This document shows positions 26,096 through 34,609 of a stretch of DNA of 52,204 nt, piece by piece. A program made the translations under genes and the position numbers. The stretch comes from Alphaproteobacteria bacterium. Its GTDB lineage: Bacteria > Pseudomonadota > Alphaproteobacteria > Rickettsiales > JABCZZ01. The first letter of the stretch is position 1. Each line of letters opens with the position of its first letter. Where the stretch lies: contig JABCZZ010000009.1 in NCBI GenBank assembly GCA_013289445.1, forward strand, positions 154 to 52,357. Reading direction: 5' to 3'. The notes beneath the pieces are model-generated. The model was not told the origin of the DNA, did not search any database, and saw nothing but the letters and a program-made list of their open reading frames with translations.

Positions 26096-26172
26096 TGGTG
26101 CACCCGGCGGGACTTGAACCCACAACCTTCGCCTTCGGAGGGCGGCACTCTATCCAATTGAGCTACGGGTGC
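26096..26172 (-). tRNA. tRNA-Arg (anticodon CCG)
   Basis: A 77-nt cloverleaf on the minus strand: acceptor GCACCCG against CGGGTGC, D-arm GCTC/GAGT, anticodon stem CCGCC/GGCGA closing loop CTCCGAA with anticodon CCG (codon CGG), T-arm with loop TTCAAGT, discriminator A and encoded CCA (26096-26098 on the plus strand). The first anticodon-stem pair is a C27-A43 mismatch and the last D-stem pair is G-T; everything else pairs. Confidence 0.96.
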
Positions 26173-26232
26173 GCTCAGGGCTAGGGATTAGCCCAAATAC
26201 GCCGTGCTGTCATGCGTTTTCGCGCTCACAGC

Positions 26233-27165
26233 CTAAGCAGGAGCGCTGGTGAGGTGGCGGAAAATATCTTCCAGATCGGACTCATGCGTAGCCAGATCGC
26301 GAATCATAATGCCCGAAGCGCGCACTTTGCTGAGAATTTCTTCCATATTGGCCTGGCTGGGCCGGTAACGCAGCGACACATCACCTTCGGATGTAAGTTG
26401 TGCGCCAAGGGACTCCAATGCCAAAGGCAACGCGCGTAAAGGGGCGGCAAGCTTGAGGGTCAGCTGCTTTGAATCGAGCCGGCGCATGAGGCTGCGTTTG
26501 TCTTCACAGGCAATCACTTCGCCGTGGTTGATGATGGCAATGGTGTCGCAGAGCTCCTCGGCCTCTTCGAGGTAATGGGTGGTAAGCAGCACCGTGGTTC
26601 CCGCCGCATTGAGTTTACGCACATAGGCCCAGAGCTGCGAGCGTAATTCCACGTCAACACCGGCGGTCGGCTCATCCAGTATCAGTACGGATGGCGTGTG
26701 CACCAGCGCCTTGGCGATGAGCAGGCGGCGGCGCATGCCACCGGAAAGCCTGCGTGAATTGACGTCAGCCTTATCGGTAAGCCCCATGGCTTCGATAATT
26801 TCATCGGTGCGGCGTTTGGCTTTAGGCACGCCGTAATATCCGGCATGAATCTCCAGTGCTTCGCGCACGGTAAAAAACGTATCAAGCACGAGTTCCTGCG
26901 GCACCACACCGATGGCGCGACGCGCTTCACGCATTTGCTTCTCAATGTCATAGCCGCAAATGCTGACTATGCCGCTGGTCTTCACGGTTAACCCCGCCAT
27001 GATGTTGATCAGGGTCGACTTACCCGCACCATTGGGCCCAAGCAGACCAAAGAATGCGCCTTGGGGAATTTCAAGATCGATACCCTTCAAGGCTTCTTTG
27101 GGCTTGCGTGTTTTGCCTTCAGAATAGGTTTTTCTGAGCTGGCGGATAGAAAGTGCAGACGTCAT
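26233..27165 (-). CDS. ABC-2-type transporter ATP-binding protein (YadG-like), orphan ATPase
   Basis: A 310-aa ABC ATPase. Walker A is GPNGAGKST (about residues 42-50), the Q-loop is VPQELVLD, the signature LSGGMRRRL, Walker B VLILDEPTAGVD and the switch His in LLTTHYLEEAEELCD. The C-terminal extension after residue 225 matches the DrrA/YadG drug- or polysaccharide-export branch. These ATPases need an ABC-2 permease, usually in the next gene, but neither flank encodes one: downstream is tRNA-Arg, upstream (13 bp) the prepilin-like gene in the same direction. The permease must be elsewhere in the genome. Confidence 0.92.
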   Translation of the reverse strand: MTSALSIRQLRKTYSEGKTRKPKEALKGIDLEIPQGAFFGLLGPNGAGKSTLINIMAGLTVKTSGIVSICGYDIEKQMREARRAIGVVPQELVLDTFFTVREALEIHAGYYGVPKAKRRTDEIIEAMGLTDKADVNSRRLSGGMRRRLLIAKALVHTPSVLILDEPTAGVDVELRSQLWAYVRKLNAAGTTVLLTTHYLEEAEELCDTIAIINHGEVIACEDKRSLMRRLDSKQLTLKLAAPLRALPLALESLGAQLTSEGDVSLRYRPSQANMEEILSKVRASGIMIRDLATHESDLEDIFRHLTSAPA

Positions 27166-27178
27166 AGGTCAATGGGGA

Positions 27179-28024
27179 TCAATATTCAAAGGAAAGGGCG
27201 CAATTGGCAAAATTGCCTTTATTGTAGGTAATGGAATAGTTTTGTGTTGCGCCTGAACTGCCTTGATTGTCGTAGCAGCTGGTAGGGCCTGGAACTGCTC
27301 CTAAAGTACCTGCTACACCCACCTGGCCACCACTATAGCCGCCACCGCCCGCCGCCGCATACACCCCGCCCTGATCAACATAGTAAGCAATTACTTTGCC
27401 GCTTTGGGGTAATCCGTCGTCAATTTTTTTATCAATCGTGTAGGCTTGAATCACTGTAAGTGTCGGCGATGAGGTCATAACTCCTGAGGACAGGCTGGTG
27501 ACAGCAGAAAGTCCGTAATAATTCTGATTATTCGTCTCATAAACATAGAAATAATTTCCACGTCCCAGTCTCGCTTCTGGCATATAAAGTCCGATGGTTG
27601 AGGGCTGGCTGTTGGGCTGTAGCGTCTGAGTGGCGGTAAAAAAAGACTGATCCAGCAGATTCAGGGAGAGCCCATTGGCCGTCGTCAGATCTACCCAGAA
27701 AAGCCCTGTTTCCCCGCCTCCCTGAAGCAGGCTGCCAGGGCCGCCATTGCCATCAATAAGGCCGTTGCCATCGCCCCTACCCACAGCTCCGTTACGTATG
27801 CTAAGACCGTTTGCCGAGGCCAGTGCTGCCTGTATGTCACCAGGTATACCGCCGAATTTTTGATCAAACGTATTGGCGGCCTCACGAAATCTGTCGACCT
27901 GCGCAATCGTAGCAGTGATTTCACCCGCCGCGATAAGCTGGCTGCTGACGAGGACACCGCCTGCGATGAGACCAATCAAGACAAGCACGATTGACATTTC
28001 AAGCAAAGTAAAGCCTTGTTTCAT
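27179..28024 (-). CDS. Type IV prepilin-like protein with N-terminal methylation motif
   Basis: A 281-aa prepilin or pseudopilin. The start at ATG 28024 follows GAGGG; the next residues are MKQG-FTLLEMSIVLVLIGLI, i.e. a four-residue leader, the prepilin peptidase site after Gly4, Glu at mature position 5 and a hydrophobic alpha-1 helix. After it comes the QVDRFREAANTFDQKFGGIPGDI segment seen in rickettsial and related alphaproteobacterial pilins, then Gly/Asn-rich loops and two Cys near the C-terminus (TSCYDNQG and FANCALSF), probably a disulphide D-region. No pilus assembly genes are near; the ABC ATPase gene follows after 13 bp. Confidence 0.88.
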   Translation of the reverse strand: MKQGFTLLEMSIVLVLIGLIAGGVLVSSQLIAAGEITATIAQVDRFREAANTFDQKFGGIPGDIQAALASANGLSIRNGAVGRGDGNGLIDGNGGPGSLLQGGGETGLFWVDLTTANGLSLNLLDQSFFTATQTLQPNSQPSTIGLYMPEARLGRGNYFYVYETNNQNYYGLSAVTSLSSGVMTSSPTLTVIQAYTIDKKIDDGLPQSGKVIAYYVDQGGVYAAAGGGGYSGGQVGVAGTLGAVPGPTSCYDNQGSSGATQNYSITYNKGNFANCALSFEY

Positions 28025-28115
28025 ACTGCCCTCAGCGATGATCTTCCCTGACAACTAACAGATAACAGCGGTCTAAAAAACAATAAGTTTGTATTTGATA
28101 CGAAAAACACGGGAA

Positions 28116-30179
28116 ATGAAAGCAAGACAGTTATTTATCCATCCTTTACTCTTTCCGTCGCACTCACGTAAGCCCCTTCTACAGAGTCGTTTTGCAATAC
28201 ACAGCCTGCTGGTATTTTGCGCTGTCTTCGCGGCTTTATGGGCAGTAGGCATTGGACACAGTATTTTTCCCTATCTTTCCAATAACACCGATGAAGCAGT
28301 GTACCTGCTGCAGGCTAAAGCGTTGCTTCAAGGCAAATTATGGCTGCCGCGAACGCCGCTCAGTGACTTTTTCCTTTCCTGGTTTGAAAAATATTATGGC
28401 GATAAGATCGTTTTTAAATACACGCCAGTACATGCCTTTATCTTAGCTGCGGCAAAATATCTGAGCGGAAATTTTTCATCTGCGCCGGCCGGCATCGCTG
28501 TCGTAACGATACTTTGTATGTATTCTTTCTGTCGCGAACTGGGCCTGCCGCGCAAGACGGCGTTGCTTGCCAGTGTTTTTGTCCTATTGTCGCCCGCTTT
28601 TCTGATTCTGAGTGCTACGTATCTGCCTTATTGCAGCTCCCTCGCTCTGACACTTGCGTTTGCCACGCTTTTGCTGCGCGGCATGCGGCTGGGTTCGCCT
28701 GTGCTATTATGTCTGGCAGGTATAATACAGGGCCTCACCTTCTTCTGCCGGCCGTATGATACCGTTCTGTTTTCAGCCGTCTGGTGCATTTTTTATCTGC
28801 CCTGGAGAACATCCATGCGCTCCACACTTTCCCACTGCGGCTGGGCGCTTGCCGGATTGGTTCCCATATTAATAATGGCGTTTTTCTTCAACGCAGAGAC
28901 TACTGGTCATCCGCTGATATTTCCTTTCCAGCAATATGCGTTTGATACATTTGGTTTTGGTATCAAGCGTGTGTTTATGGGCGTGGGCATTCTCTATTTC
29001 GATCTGAATGCCGCCTTGGATGCCACCGCCAAATCTTTCTGGCAGCTTGGGCTATGGGTGTTTGGCAGTCTGATATCCGTGATCGTAGTAGTGGGCTTTC
29101 TTGCAAAAACTCGCCTGCGCCGGCGTGAACGGGCTCTGTGTGCCATGCTGGCGGTTTATCCTCTGGGCTATTTCTTTTTCTGGGGGCCTTTTAACATGAT
29201 GAGCTGGGGTGCGCTCTATTACCTCGGGCCAAATTATTATCTGCCTTGCCTTGTCCCGTTTGCCATTTTTGCTGCACGCGGGTTTCGCTTATTGATGCGC
29301 CGCAGGAACACCGCCTTCATCACTGCATTCTTGCTGATGATTGTCATGCCTGTGCTGACCTGCTGCCTTCTTGCCGATATTCTGCGCAGCAACGCCGAAT
29401 TCACTGCGAAATCTGAACAGATCTACCGTCCCCTTGCCGAGCGCAACGCGCTTGCACAAAGAAACGACATCATCTTTGTCACACCCATCTATGGCCCATA
29501 CCTGCTGCATCCATTTAAAATGCTGTCCAATGACGGGGTGCCGCAAGGCCCGGTTATTTATGCCGTTAACCGCAGCATGGAAAATTTTAAACTTTTCGAT
29601 GCGTATCCGCAGCGTCAGTTTTTCCGCTTTGATTCCTACGGTACTTACAGTGAAAACCCGCTTATTGTGCCTAAGACCAGGCTGGTGCCCTTGCGGCTGC
29701 AAAAAGATACGGCACAGCTTTTATCAGTCAATATTACCACACCTCCATCGGCCAAATGGGTAAGAATTTGTGCGGCAAGCTCCGCTAAGGATCAGCATTG
29801 TCTCTTTGATGAAGCGGCGAAGACAGACAAACTTTATCGTTTAAGCATTCAAGTGACGGCAAAAACTATCCGATTGCTTGATGCCAGCCCAGCCGTTGAC
29901 GCATCACGCACTGCCTCTGTTAATCGTCTGACACTTTCGGCCGATTCCCCTTTCACCCTTCGGGCAGAATTCTATACTTCTTCCGTACTGTCAGAGCGCA
30001 ACGAGGCCCACATGGCTGCCTATGAATATCGCTATCTTCTGCGCAATAGCCAAGGCCAATTGCAAGCGATAGATCCACCGGAGCAATGGTCTCATGAGCC
30101 TACCAGCAAGACCTGGCATATGAGCCATTTAGGATGGCTGTGCCAACAGAAACCTACTCTGACTTCAGGCGCGATGTAG
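28116..30179 (+). CDS. Polytopic GT-C glycosyltransferase (GT39/ArnT-like)
   Basis: A 687-aa inner-membrane protein with 10-12 hydrophobic segments over residues 25-430 followed by a C-terminal soluble domain of about 250 residues. The first external loop carries the acidic pair of the GT-C fold, Asp59-Glu60 in NNTDEAVYLLQA, used by dolichyl/undecaprenyl-phosphate sugar transferases. I chose ATG 28116; an upstream TTG at 28089 would add nine residues. It should transfer a sugar from a polyprenyl-phosphate carrier to a periplasmic acceptor. The 3' end overlaps the convergent FAD enzyme gene by 26 bp. Acceptor and sugar are unknown. Confidence 0.8.
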   Translation: MKARQLFIHPLLFPSHSRKPLLQSRFAIHSLLVFCAVFAALWAVGIGHSIFPYLSNNTDEAVYLLQAKALLQGKLWLPRTPLSDFFLSWFEKYYGDKIVFKYTPVHAFILAAAKYLSGNFSSAPAGIAVVTILCMYSFCRELGLPRKTALLASVFVLLSPAFLILSATYLPYCSSLALTLAFATLLLRGMRLGSPVLLCLAGIIQGLTFFCRPYDTVLFSAVWCIFYLPWRTSMRSTLSHCGWALAGLVPILIMAFFFNAETTGHPLIFPFQQYAFDTFGFGIKRVFMGVGILYFDLNAALDATAKSFWQLGLWVFGSLISVIVVVGFLAKTRLRRRERALCAMLAVYPLGYFFFWGPFNMMSWGALYYLGPNYYLPCLVPFAIFAARGFRLLMRRRNTAFITAFLLMIVMPVLTCCLLADILRSNAEFTAKSEQIYRPLAERNALAQRNDIIFVTPIYGPYLLHPFKMLSNDGVPQGPVIYAVNRSMENFKLFDAYPQRQFFRFDSYGTYSENPLIVPKTRLVPLRLQKDTAQLLSVNITTPPSAKWVRICAASSAKDQHCLFDEAAKTDKLYRLSIQVTAKTIRLLDASPAVDASRTASVNRLTLSADSPFTLRAEFYTSSVLSERNEAHMAAYEYRYLLRNSQGQLQAIDPPEQWSHEPTSKTWHMSHLGWLCQQKPTLTSGAM

Positions 30180-31632
30180 GCACCTGTCGTTCGCCGCTGG
30201 CGCCGCTTTGGCCCTCTTCATGATATTCGGCATCCTGATTGACATTCCATACATCATACACGGTTTGGCCTGCCAGAATATTTTTTGCGGCAAGCAATGC
30301 CGTCATCATCGAATGATCCTGATTGTTATATTTGTGCATACCGTTGCGGCCAACGATTTGCAGGTTGGGGCAGGACGTGTGCATCCACTCGCGTATGACA
30401 TCAATATGTACACGATATTCGTGATCGTAAATCGGATACGCTTTGGGCTGGCGCACGACGCAACCGCGCAGTATATCCTGCTCTGGCACCAGACCGATGG
30501 ATACGATTTCCTTTTTTGCCAGCGCAATAAGTGTTTCCTCACTGCTTTGCCAAAGCGCATCGCCATCAAAGCAGAAATACTCCATGCCGTAGCAGGTGAG
30601 TGCCGTATCCGTCACCATCTCCGGCGACCAGGCCTTGAAATTCTGGATACGGCCGACTTTTACTTCCGGCGCATGAATATAAAGCCAGTTATCGTCAAAA
30701 TGGTGGTGATCTTTTAATACCAACGCGACCATGAGAAAATCGCGGTAGCGCAGTTTCATGGCTGCATCACGCACAGCGGGCGGAACGTTGTCAATCGCCA
30801 TAATCAATTCTCTAAGCGGCATGGAGCTGATCACATTTTTGGCATAGACTTCCTTGTCCGCTGAAACACCGTAGCGTAGTCGCCATGCTCGCCGCGCCGG
30901 GTCGTACGCGAGTGATTTAACCGGCGCATCAAGCACCACCTCGCCTTTATAGTCGCGGATACGTTGAGTGGCCGCCTCCCACATCATTCCGGGTCCCTTG
31001 CGCGGATAAAGAAATTCCTCAATCAAGGTTTTGATCGTGTTTTTCTTAGGTACGATAAAACGAAATGCACTCCGCAGCGCATTGGTGATAACCGCAGAGA
31101 GTGATAAGCCCTTTATACGCTGTGCGGCCCAGTCTGCCGAGATCTCGGTGCAGGGAATGCCCCATACTTTCTCGGTATAGGTTTTAAAAAAGATCCTGAA
31201 AAGCCGTGCGCCGAATTGATTGCTCACCCATTGTTCGAAATTCTGCGGCGAGCGCGTCGGCGCAAGGCGGGCGCGCAGGTAAGACAGGCCGCACAGAAAA
31301 GATTCTCTGAGGCCGAGATTCGACAGGGTTTTAAAAATGCTGAACGGATAAGGATAGAATTTCCCGCGGTAATAGATACGCGATTTTCGAGAGCGCACCA
31401 GCAGGTCATTGCCCAATATTTCTTTCCATAAATCATTCACTTCGGCGGATTTGGAAAAAAACCGGTGGCCGCCGATATCAAAACGGAAGCCTTGCCATTG
31501 CACCGTGCGCGAAATGCCGCCGACATAGCGCGTATCCGCCTCAAGTACCATCACTTCAGTATTTTTTTGTGAAAGATAGTAGGCCGCCGTAAGTCCTGCG
31601 GGGCCGCCTCCAATGCACACCACCTCAACCAT
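30154..31632 (-). CDS. FAD-dependent amine-oxidase-fold oxidoreductase (UDP-galactopyranose mutase/HemY-like)
   Basis: A 492-aa flavoprotein. The dinucleotide-binding motif is CIGGGPAGLTAAYYL at the N-terminus, followed by VLEADTRYVGGISRT and the FDIGGHRFFSKS segment shared with FAD enzymes of polysaccharide clusters. The C-terminal FAD signature is NLQIVGRNGMHKYNNQDHSM. I placed the start at ATG 31632, which puts the fold at residue 1; a TTG at 31659 would add nine residues. Relatives occur in O-antigen loci, where a role on nucleotide sugars or lipid-linked sugars is suspected. It lies downstream of fliX in the same direction, 87 bp away. Confidence 0.85.
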   Translation of the reverse strand: MVEVVCIGGGPAGLTAAYYLSQKNTEVMVLEADTRYVGGISRTVQWQGFRFDIGGHRFFSKSAEVNDLWKEILGNDLLVRSRKSRIYYRGKFYPYPFSIFKTLSNLGLRESFLCGLSYLRARLAPTRSPQNFEQWVSNQFGARLFRIFFKTYTEKVWGIPCTEISADWAAQRIKGLSLSAVITNALRSAFRFIVPKKNTIKTLIEEFLYPRKGPGMMWEAATQRIRDYKGEVVLDAPVKSLAYDPARRAWRLRYGVSADKEVYAKNVISSMPLRELIMAIDNVPPAVRDAAMKLRYRDFLMVALVLKDHHHFDDNWLYIHAPEVKVGRIQNFKAWSPEMVTDTALTCYGMEYFCFDGDALWQSSEETLIALAKKEIVSIGLVPEQDILRGCVVRQPKAYPIYDHEYRVHIDVIREWMHTSCPNLQIVGRNGMHKYNNQDHSMMTALLAAKNILAGQTVYDVWNVNQDAEYHEEGQSGASGERQVPTSRLKSE

Positions 31633-31719
31633 AGGTTTCTTGTAGACAATCACACGCAAGAATCAATGCCTATTTAGGACAAGTTAGTAAGACATTCGGA
31701 AGGATGAGATGCGGGTCGG

Positions 31720-32169
31720 TTAATTGTGCTTGCGTGCACGTTCGAGCTTGGCGAGTTCCACCGCAGCTCGCAACTCTATATCCTGGATAATCGACATCAG
31801 TCTTGGATCGTCTACGCGCTGTTTTTGTACCGCGACAACTTTGCCAAGCGTCGTCAGCAGATGTTCAGGTATACTGCCCGAAAGTAATGCGAGACGAAGC
31901 GTTTCGAGCGCTTCAATCGTGCCGCTGCTTTCCTGCATAGCCTTGCGTTTTTGCAATTCGTCATCGGGAATTTCCTGAAGCGAGAGCAGCGCATCCATGG
32001 ATGACACGGGCTGGATGTCTGATGTCGCAGGTGCAGGCCCCACACTTTCGGTCTCATTCGTCGATAAAAGTCCGAGAAAATCACCCTCGGTGCCACTGGA
32101 AGAGGACGCCGCTTTTTTCTTGTTTGCGGCACCTGATTTCTGGGTAGGCGAATATTCGTTAATCTTCAT
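31720..32169 (-). CDS. fliX: Flagellar assembly regulator FliX
   Basis: A 149-aa protein matching FliX, the alphaproteobacterial factor that couples flagellum assembly to the sigma-54 activator FlbD. The N-terminal half is a Ser/Lys-rich, disordered region; the conserved part starts at SMDALLSLQEIPDDELQKRK and runs through ETLRLALLSGSIPEHLLTTL, GKVVAVQKQRVDDPRLMSII and DIELRAAVELAKLERAR. Divergence from flgI is the arrangement known in Caulobacter, and flgI here has a sigma-54 promoter, so FliX very probably acts on the neighbouring operon. No canonical sigma-54 site faces fliX. Confidence 0.92.
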   Translation of the reverse strand: MKINEYSPTQKSGAANKKKAASSSSGTEGDFLGLLSTNETESVGPAPATSDIQPVSSMDALLSLQEIPDDELQKRKAMQESSGTIEALETLRLALLSGSIPEHLLTTLGKVVAVQKQRVDDPRLMSIIQDIELRAAVELAKLERARKHN

Positions 32170-32286
32170 CGTGACGCCCTGTTAAGGATGCATGTAATCA
32201 CACACTCATCCCACTATATCTTGTGTTAAAGCCTAACATACCCCACCAACAATAGCAACTCATTGGTGATGCTGAAAAAATCACTA

Positions 32287-32307
32287 GGAAAATACTGCCG
32301 GGTGAGG
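32287..32307. promoter_or_regulatory. Upstream activator element of the flgI sigma-54 promoter
   Basis: A 21-bp sequence of the form GGAAAA-N3-TGCCGGG-N-GAGG, centred about 125 bp before the expected start. The same element with 18 of 21 bases identical lies, in reverse orientation, about 143 bp before the fliK sigma-54 start (47624-47644). Distance and conservation fit an enhancer for the sigma-54 activator (FlbD in relatives). The identity is seen; the protein is inferred. Confidence 0.6.
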
Positions 32308-32341
32308 CTGCAGAGCTTGCTCTTTGCCCAAAACGATTCTT

Positions 32342-32358
32342 CCGTCTAAACCGTCTAA
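32342..32358. repeat. Direct repeat CCGTCTAA x2
   Basis: Two identical 8-mers at 32342-32349 and 32351-32358 (9-bp period), 65-80 bp upstream of the flgI sigma-54 start. Possibly a second protein site, possibly chance. Confidence 0.3.
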
Positions 32359-32395
32359 GTTATTAAAATACATATAATATTGCGGCAAGACAGCC

Positions 32396-32411
32396 TTGGC
32401 ACAAAAATCGC
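32396..32411 (+). promoter_or_regulatory. Sigma-54 promoter of the flgI operon
   Basis: TTGGCAC (32396-32402) followed by TCGC (32408-32411): the invariant GG (32398-32399) and GC (32410-32411) are exactly 10 bp apart as RpoN needs. The -24 half is perfect; the -12 half differs by one base from TTGC. Start expected near 32422, leader about 28 nt. Confidence 0.8.
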
Positions 32412-32449
32412 ATATATATAAAGCAAAATTATAAATGGGAGCGAGCACC

Positions 32450-33790
32450 ATGCAAAACGACCTTATCCCCCACCAATCACCCCATCACGCCCACCCGGCT
32501 GTGGTGAAAAAATCCCTGGCAAATATGGCCGGCAAATCCACGCTTCGTGAATCCACCTCGTTTTTCTCCGAAGGCGCCAGCTATGCGCTGCCTGTACGCG
32601 GCAGCCTCGACAAGCTCATCGCTCCCCATGCATTTTACCCTTCCATAGCGGACGGACTGGATATCGTGCTTTCCAAATGCGTACTGCCTGCCGCCATGTT
32701 GGTGGTGATGATGATGGCGTTCTTGGCATTCTCTTCCGCTGCCCATGCCGAATCGCGCCTTAAAGACATCGCCGCGTTCGAAGGCGTGCGTGACAACTTG
32801 CTCATGGGTTACGGTCTGGTGGTCGGCTTAAACGGCACCGGCGACAAACTCAAAAACAACGAATTCACCTCGCAAAGCTTGATTGCCTTCCTTGAACGCC
32901 AGGGCGTCAATACCCGCGGCACGGAGCTCAAAAGCAAGAATATTGCCGCCGTAACAGTGACCGCAACGCTGCCGCCTTTTTCGCGCTCGGGCGGCAAAAT
33001 TAATGTCACGGTCAGTGCGATGGGTGACGCAAAATCACTGCAGGGCGGCATGCTGCTGGCTACCTCGCTCTACGGCGCTGACGGCGAAGTCTATGCCGTT
33101 GCACAAGGCCCCATCAGCATCTCCGGTTTTGAAGCCAGCGGCGGTTCTACTACCGTCACCAAAGGCGTGCCAACCAACGGATTTGTGGCGGACGGCGCCA
33201 TCATCGAACGTGAAATCGACTTCTCGCTCAACAAAATGGCCTCGCTTAATATCGGCCTGCGCAATCCCGATATCTCGACCGCCAAACACATCACTGAAGC
33301 TATCAACAAGCATCTGGGCGTAGATGCTGCAGAGATGGTTGACCCCGGCACGGTGCATCTGCGCGTACCCATCGATTACAAGGACAATGTCGCCAAATTG
33401 CTGGCAGAGATTGAGCATTTATCGGTGCAGACTGATCAGGTGGCCAAGGTCGTCATCGATGAAGCATCGGGCACCATCGTCATGGGCGAGAATGTGCGCA
33501 TTGATACCGTTGCGGTGGCGCAGGGCAATCTCGTGGTAAGGGTCGAAGAAACGCCGCAAGTCTCGCAGGCCGCACCGCTGGCACCCGGCGGCGAAACCGT
33601 GGTCACGCCGGTTACGGCCGTCTCCGTCGAAGAAGGCAAAGGCAAAGTCGCTATCATGCAGCACGGAGCGACACTGCGTGAGCTGATTTCGGGCCTCAAC
33701 GCACTGGGCGTCGGCCCGCGCGATCTCATCACCATCCTGCAGACTATCAAAGCAGCCGGCGCATTGCAGGCGGAGATCCTCGCGAAATGA
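32450..33790 (+). CDS. flgI: Flagellar P-ring protein FlgI with long N-terminal extension
   Basis: FlgI assembles the periplasmic P ring around the rod. The mature protein starts at about ESRLKDIAAFEGVRDNLLMG and continues with GYGLVVGLNGTGD, RGTELKSKNIAAVTVTA and the C-terminal ATLRELISGLNALGVGPRDL signature, at normal length. Unusual is the N-terminus: the hydrophobic signal segment (AAMLVVMMMAFLAFSSAAHA) is preceded by about 75 residues. I prefer ATG 32450 (446 aa), 8 nt after GGGAGCG; ATG 32435 would add five residues, and no good start occurs next to the hydrophobic core. The stop overlaps the next start (ATGA). Confidence 0.95.
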   Translation: MQNDLIPHQSPHHAHPAVVKKSLANMAGKSTLRESTSFFSEGASYALPVRGSLDKLIAPHAFYPSIADGLDIVLSKCVLPAAMLVVMMMAFLAFSSAAHAESRLKDIAAFEGVRDNLLMGYGLVVGLNGTGDKLKNNEFTSQSLIAFLERQGVNTRGTELKSKNIAAVTVTATLPPFSRSGGKINVTVSAMGDAKSLQGGMLLATSLYGADGEVYAVAQGPISISGFEASGGSTTVTKGVPTNGFVADGAIIEREIDFSLNKMASLNIGLRNPDISTAKHITEAINKHLGVDAAEMVDPGTVHLRVPIDYKDNVAKLLAEIEHLSVQTDQVAKVVIDEASGTIVMGENVRIDTVAVAQGNLVVRVEETPQVSQAAPLAPGGETVVTPVTAVSVEEGKGKVAIMQHGATLRELISGLNALGVGPRDLITILQTIKAAGALQAEILAK

Positions 33791-34122
33791 GCAGCAATCC
33801 TTTTCTGATATCGCCCGCCGCAACCAACGCCCCATACGGGCTTGATAGCGGCGACGGCAGCACCGGGACCATCAACGGCACCGGCAGCCAGCAGGTGGAT
33901 GCGGTATCCAAGGATTTTGAGGCCGTCTTCCTGTCGCAGATGATGCAGCAAATGTTTGCCGGGGACGATATCACTAATTTCTTCGGCGGCGGCTCAACCG
34001 GCGAAATTTACAAAAGCTATCTTCTAAATGAATATGGAAAATCAATGGCTCAGGCGGGTGGCATAGGAATTGCTTCTGTAGTGAAGCAAGAACTACTCAA
34101 AACCCAGGAGGTCTCGCTATGA
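33787..34122 (+). CDS. flgJ: Rod-binding protein, FlgJ N-terminal-domain type (CheL-like)
   Basis: A 111-aa protein holding only the rod-binding domain of FlgJ: KDFEAVFLSQMMQQMFAGDD, FFGGGSTGEIYKSYLLNEYG and the final KSMAQAGGIGIASVVKQELL. The muramidase domain of enterobacterial FlgJ is absent, as usual in alphaproteobacteria. It starts in an ATGA overlap with flgI and ends in one with the FlgN-like gene, so the three are translationally coupled. The order flgI - this gene - FlgN-like corresponds to flgI-cheL-flbY in Caulobacter. Confidence 0.92.
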   Translation: MSSNPFLISPAATNAPYGLDSGDGSTGTINGTGSQQVDAVSKDFEAVFLSQMMQQMFAGDDITNFFGGGSTGEIYKSYLLNEYGKSMAQAGGIGIASVVKQELLKTQEVSL

Positions 34123-34586
34123 GAGCCGCAACCGCACGCAACGCCACCGCCAGCCGCGAAACACCGGCAACCGTCCGCGACGTGATCAGCGCCAAAATGG
34201 CATTGATTGAGCTGCTGGTGGAAGAAACTTCCTATATGAACACCATGCAGATTCGCAAGGTGGCAGACCTGCAGGAGCGCAAACTCAAACTCACCTCCCT
34301 GCTTGAGCGCTATACGCGCTATCTGCATAACCATCCGGAAGTGATGGCGCAGGTAACCCCGCAGGATAAAGGCGAGCTTGAGAAGATTTCGCAGCGCTTC
34401 CATCAGGTGATGAAAATCAATTATGAGACGTTGCTGGTCGCGCGCGCCGTCAATAACTCCATCGTCAAATGCGTTACCCAGGCCACGATCAAAAAAGGTC
34501 ATAATTCGACCTACAATGCTCACGGCGCTATTGGCAACAGCGGGCGGCACATGCCGATATCCGTAACGCTTAACCAGACGATATAA
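34119..34586 (+). CDS. FlgN-like flagellar chaperone (FlbY position)
   Basis: A 155-aa, mostly helical protein. Residues 15-115 carry long amphipathic helices (AKMALIELLVEETSYMNTMQ, RKVADLQERKLKLTSLLERY, LEKISQRFHQVMKINYETLL) of the FlgN type, the export chaperone for the hook-associated proteins FlgK and FlgL. Those two substrates are encoded directly downstream. The C-terminal 35 residues are polar and probably disordered. The ATG overlaps the stop of the previous gene. The position equals flbY in Caulobacter. Family assignment rests on size, helix pattern and context. Confidence 0.7.
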   Translation: MRAATARNATASRETPATVRDVISAKMALIELLVEETSYMNTMQIRKVADLQERKLKLTSLLERYTRYLHNHPEVMAQVTPQDKGELEKISQRFHQVMKINYETLLVARAVNNSIVKCVTQATIKKGHNSTYNAHGAIGNSGRHMPISVTLNQTI

Positions 34587-34609
34587 CGCGTCTTCGCGAG
34601 GACTGAATT

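Noticed and set aside
25879..26184. Plus-strand ORF of 101 aa ending in [15 protein letters not shown]...
   Set aside because: Same artefact over tRNA-Arg(CCG), and the rest is antisense to the GT41 gene.
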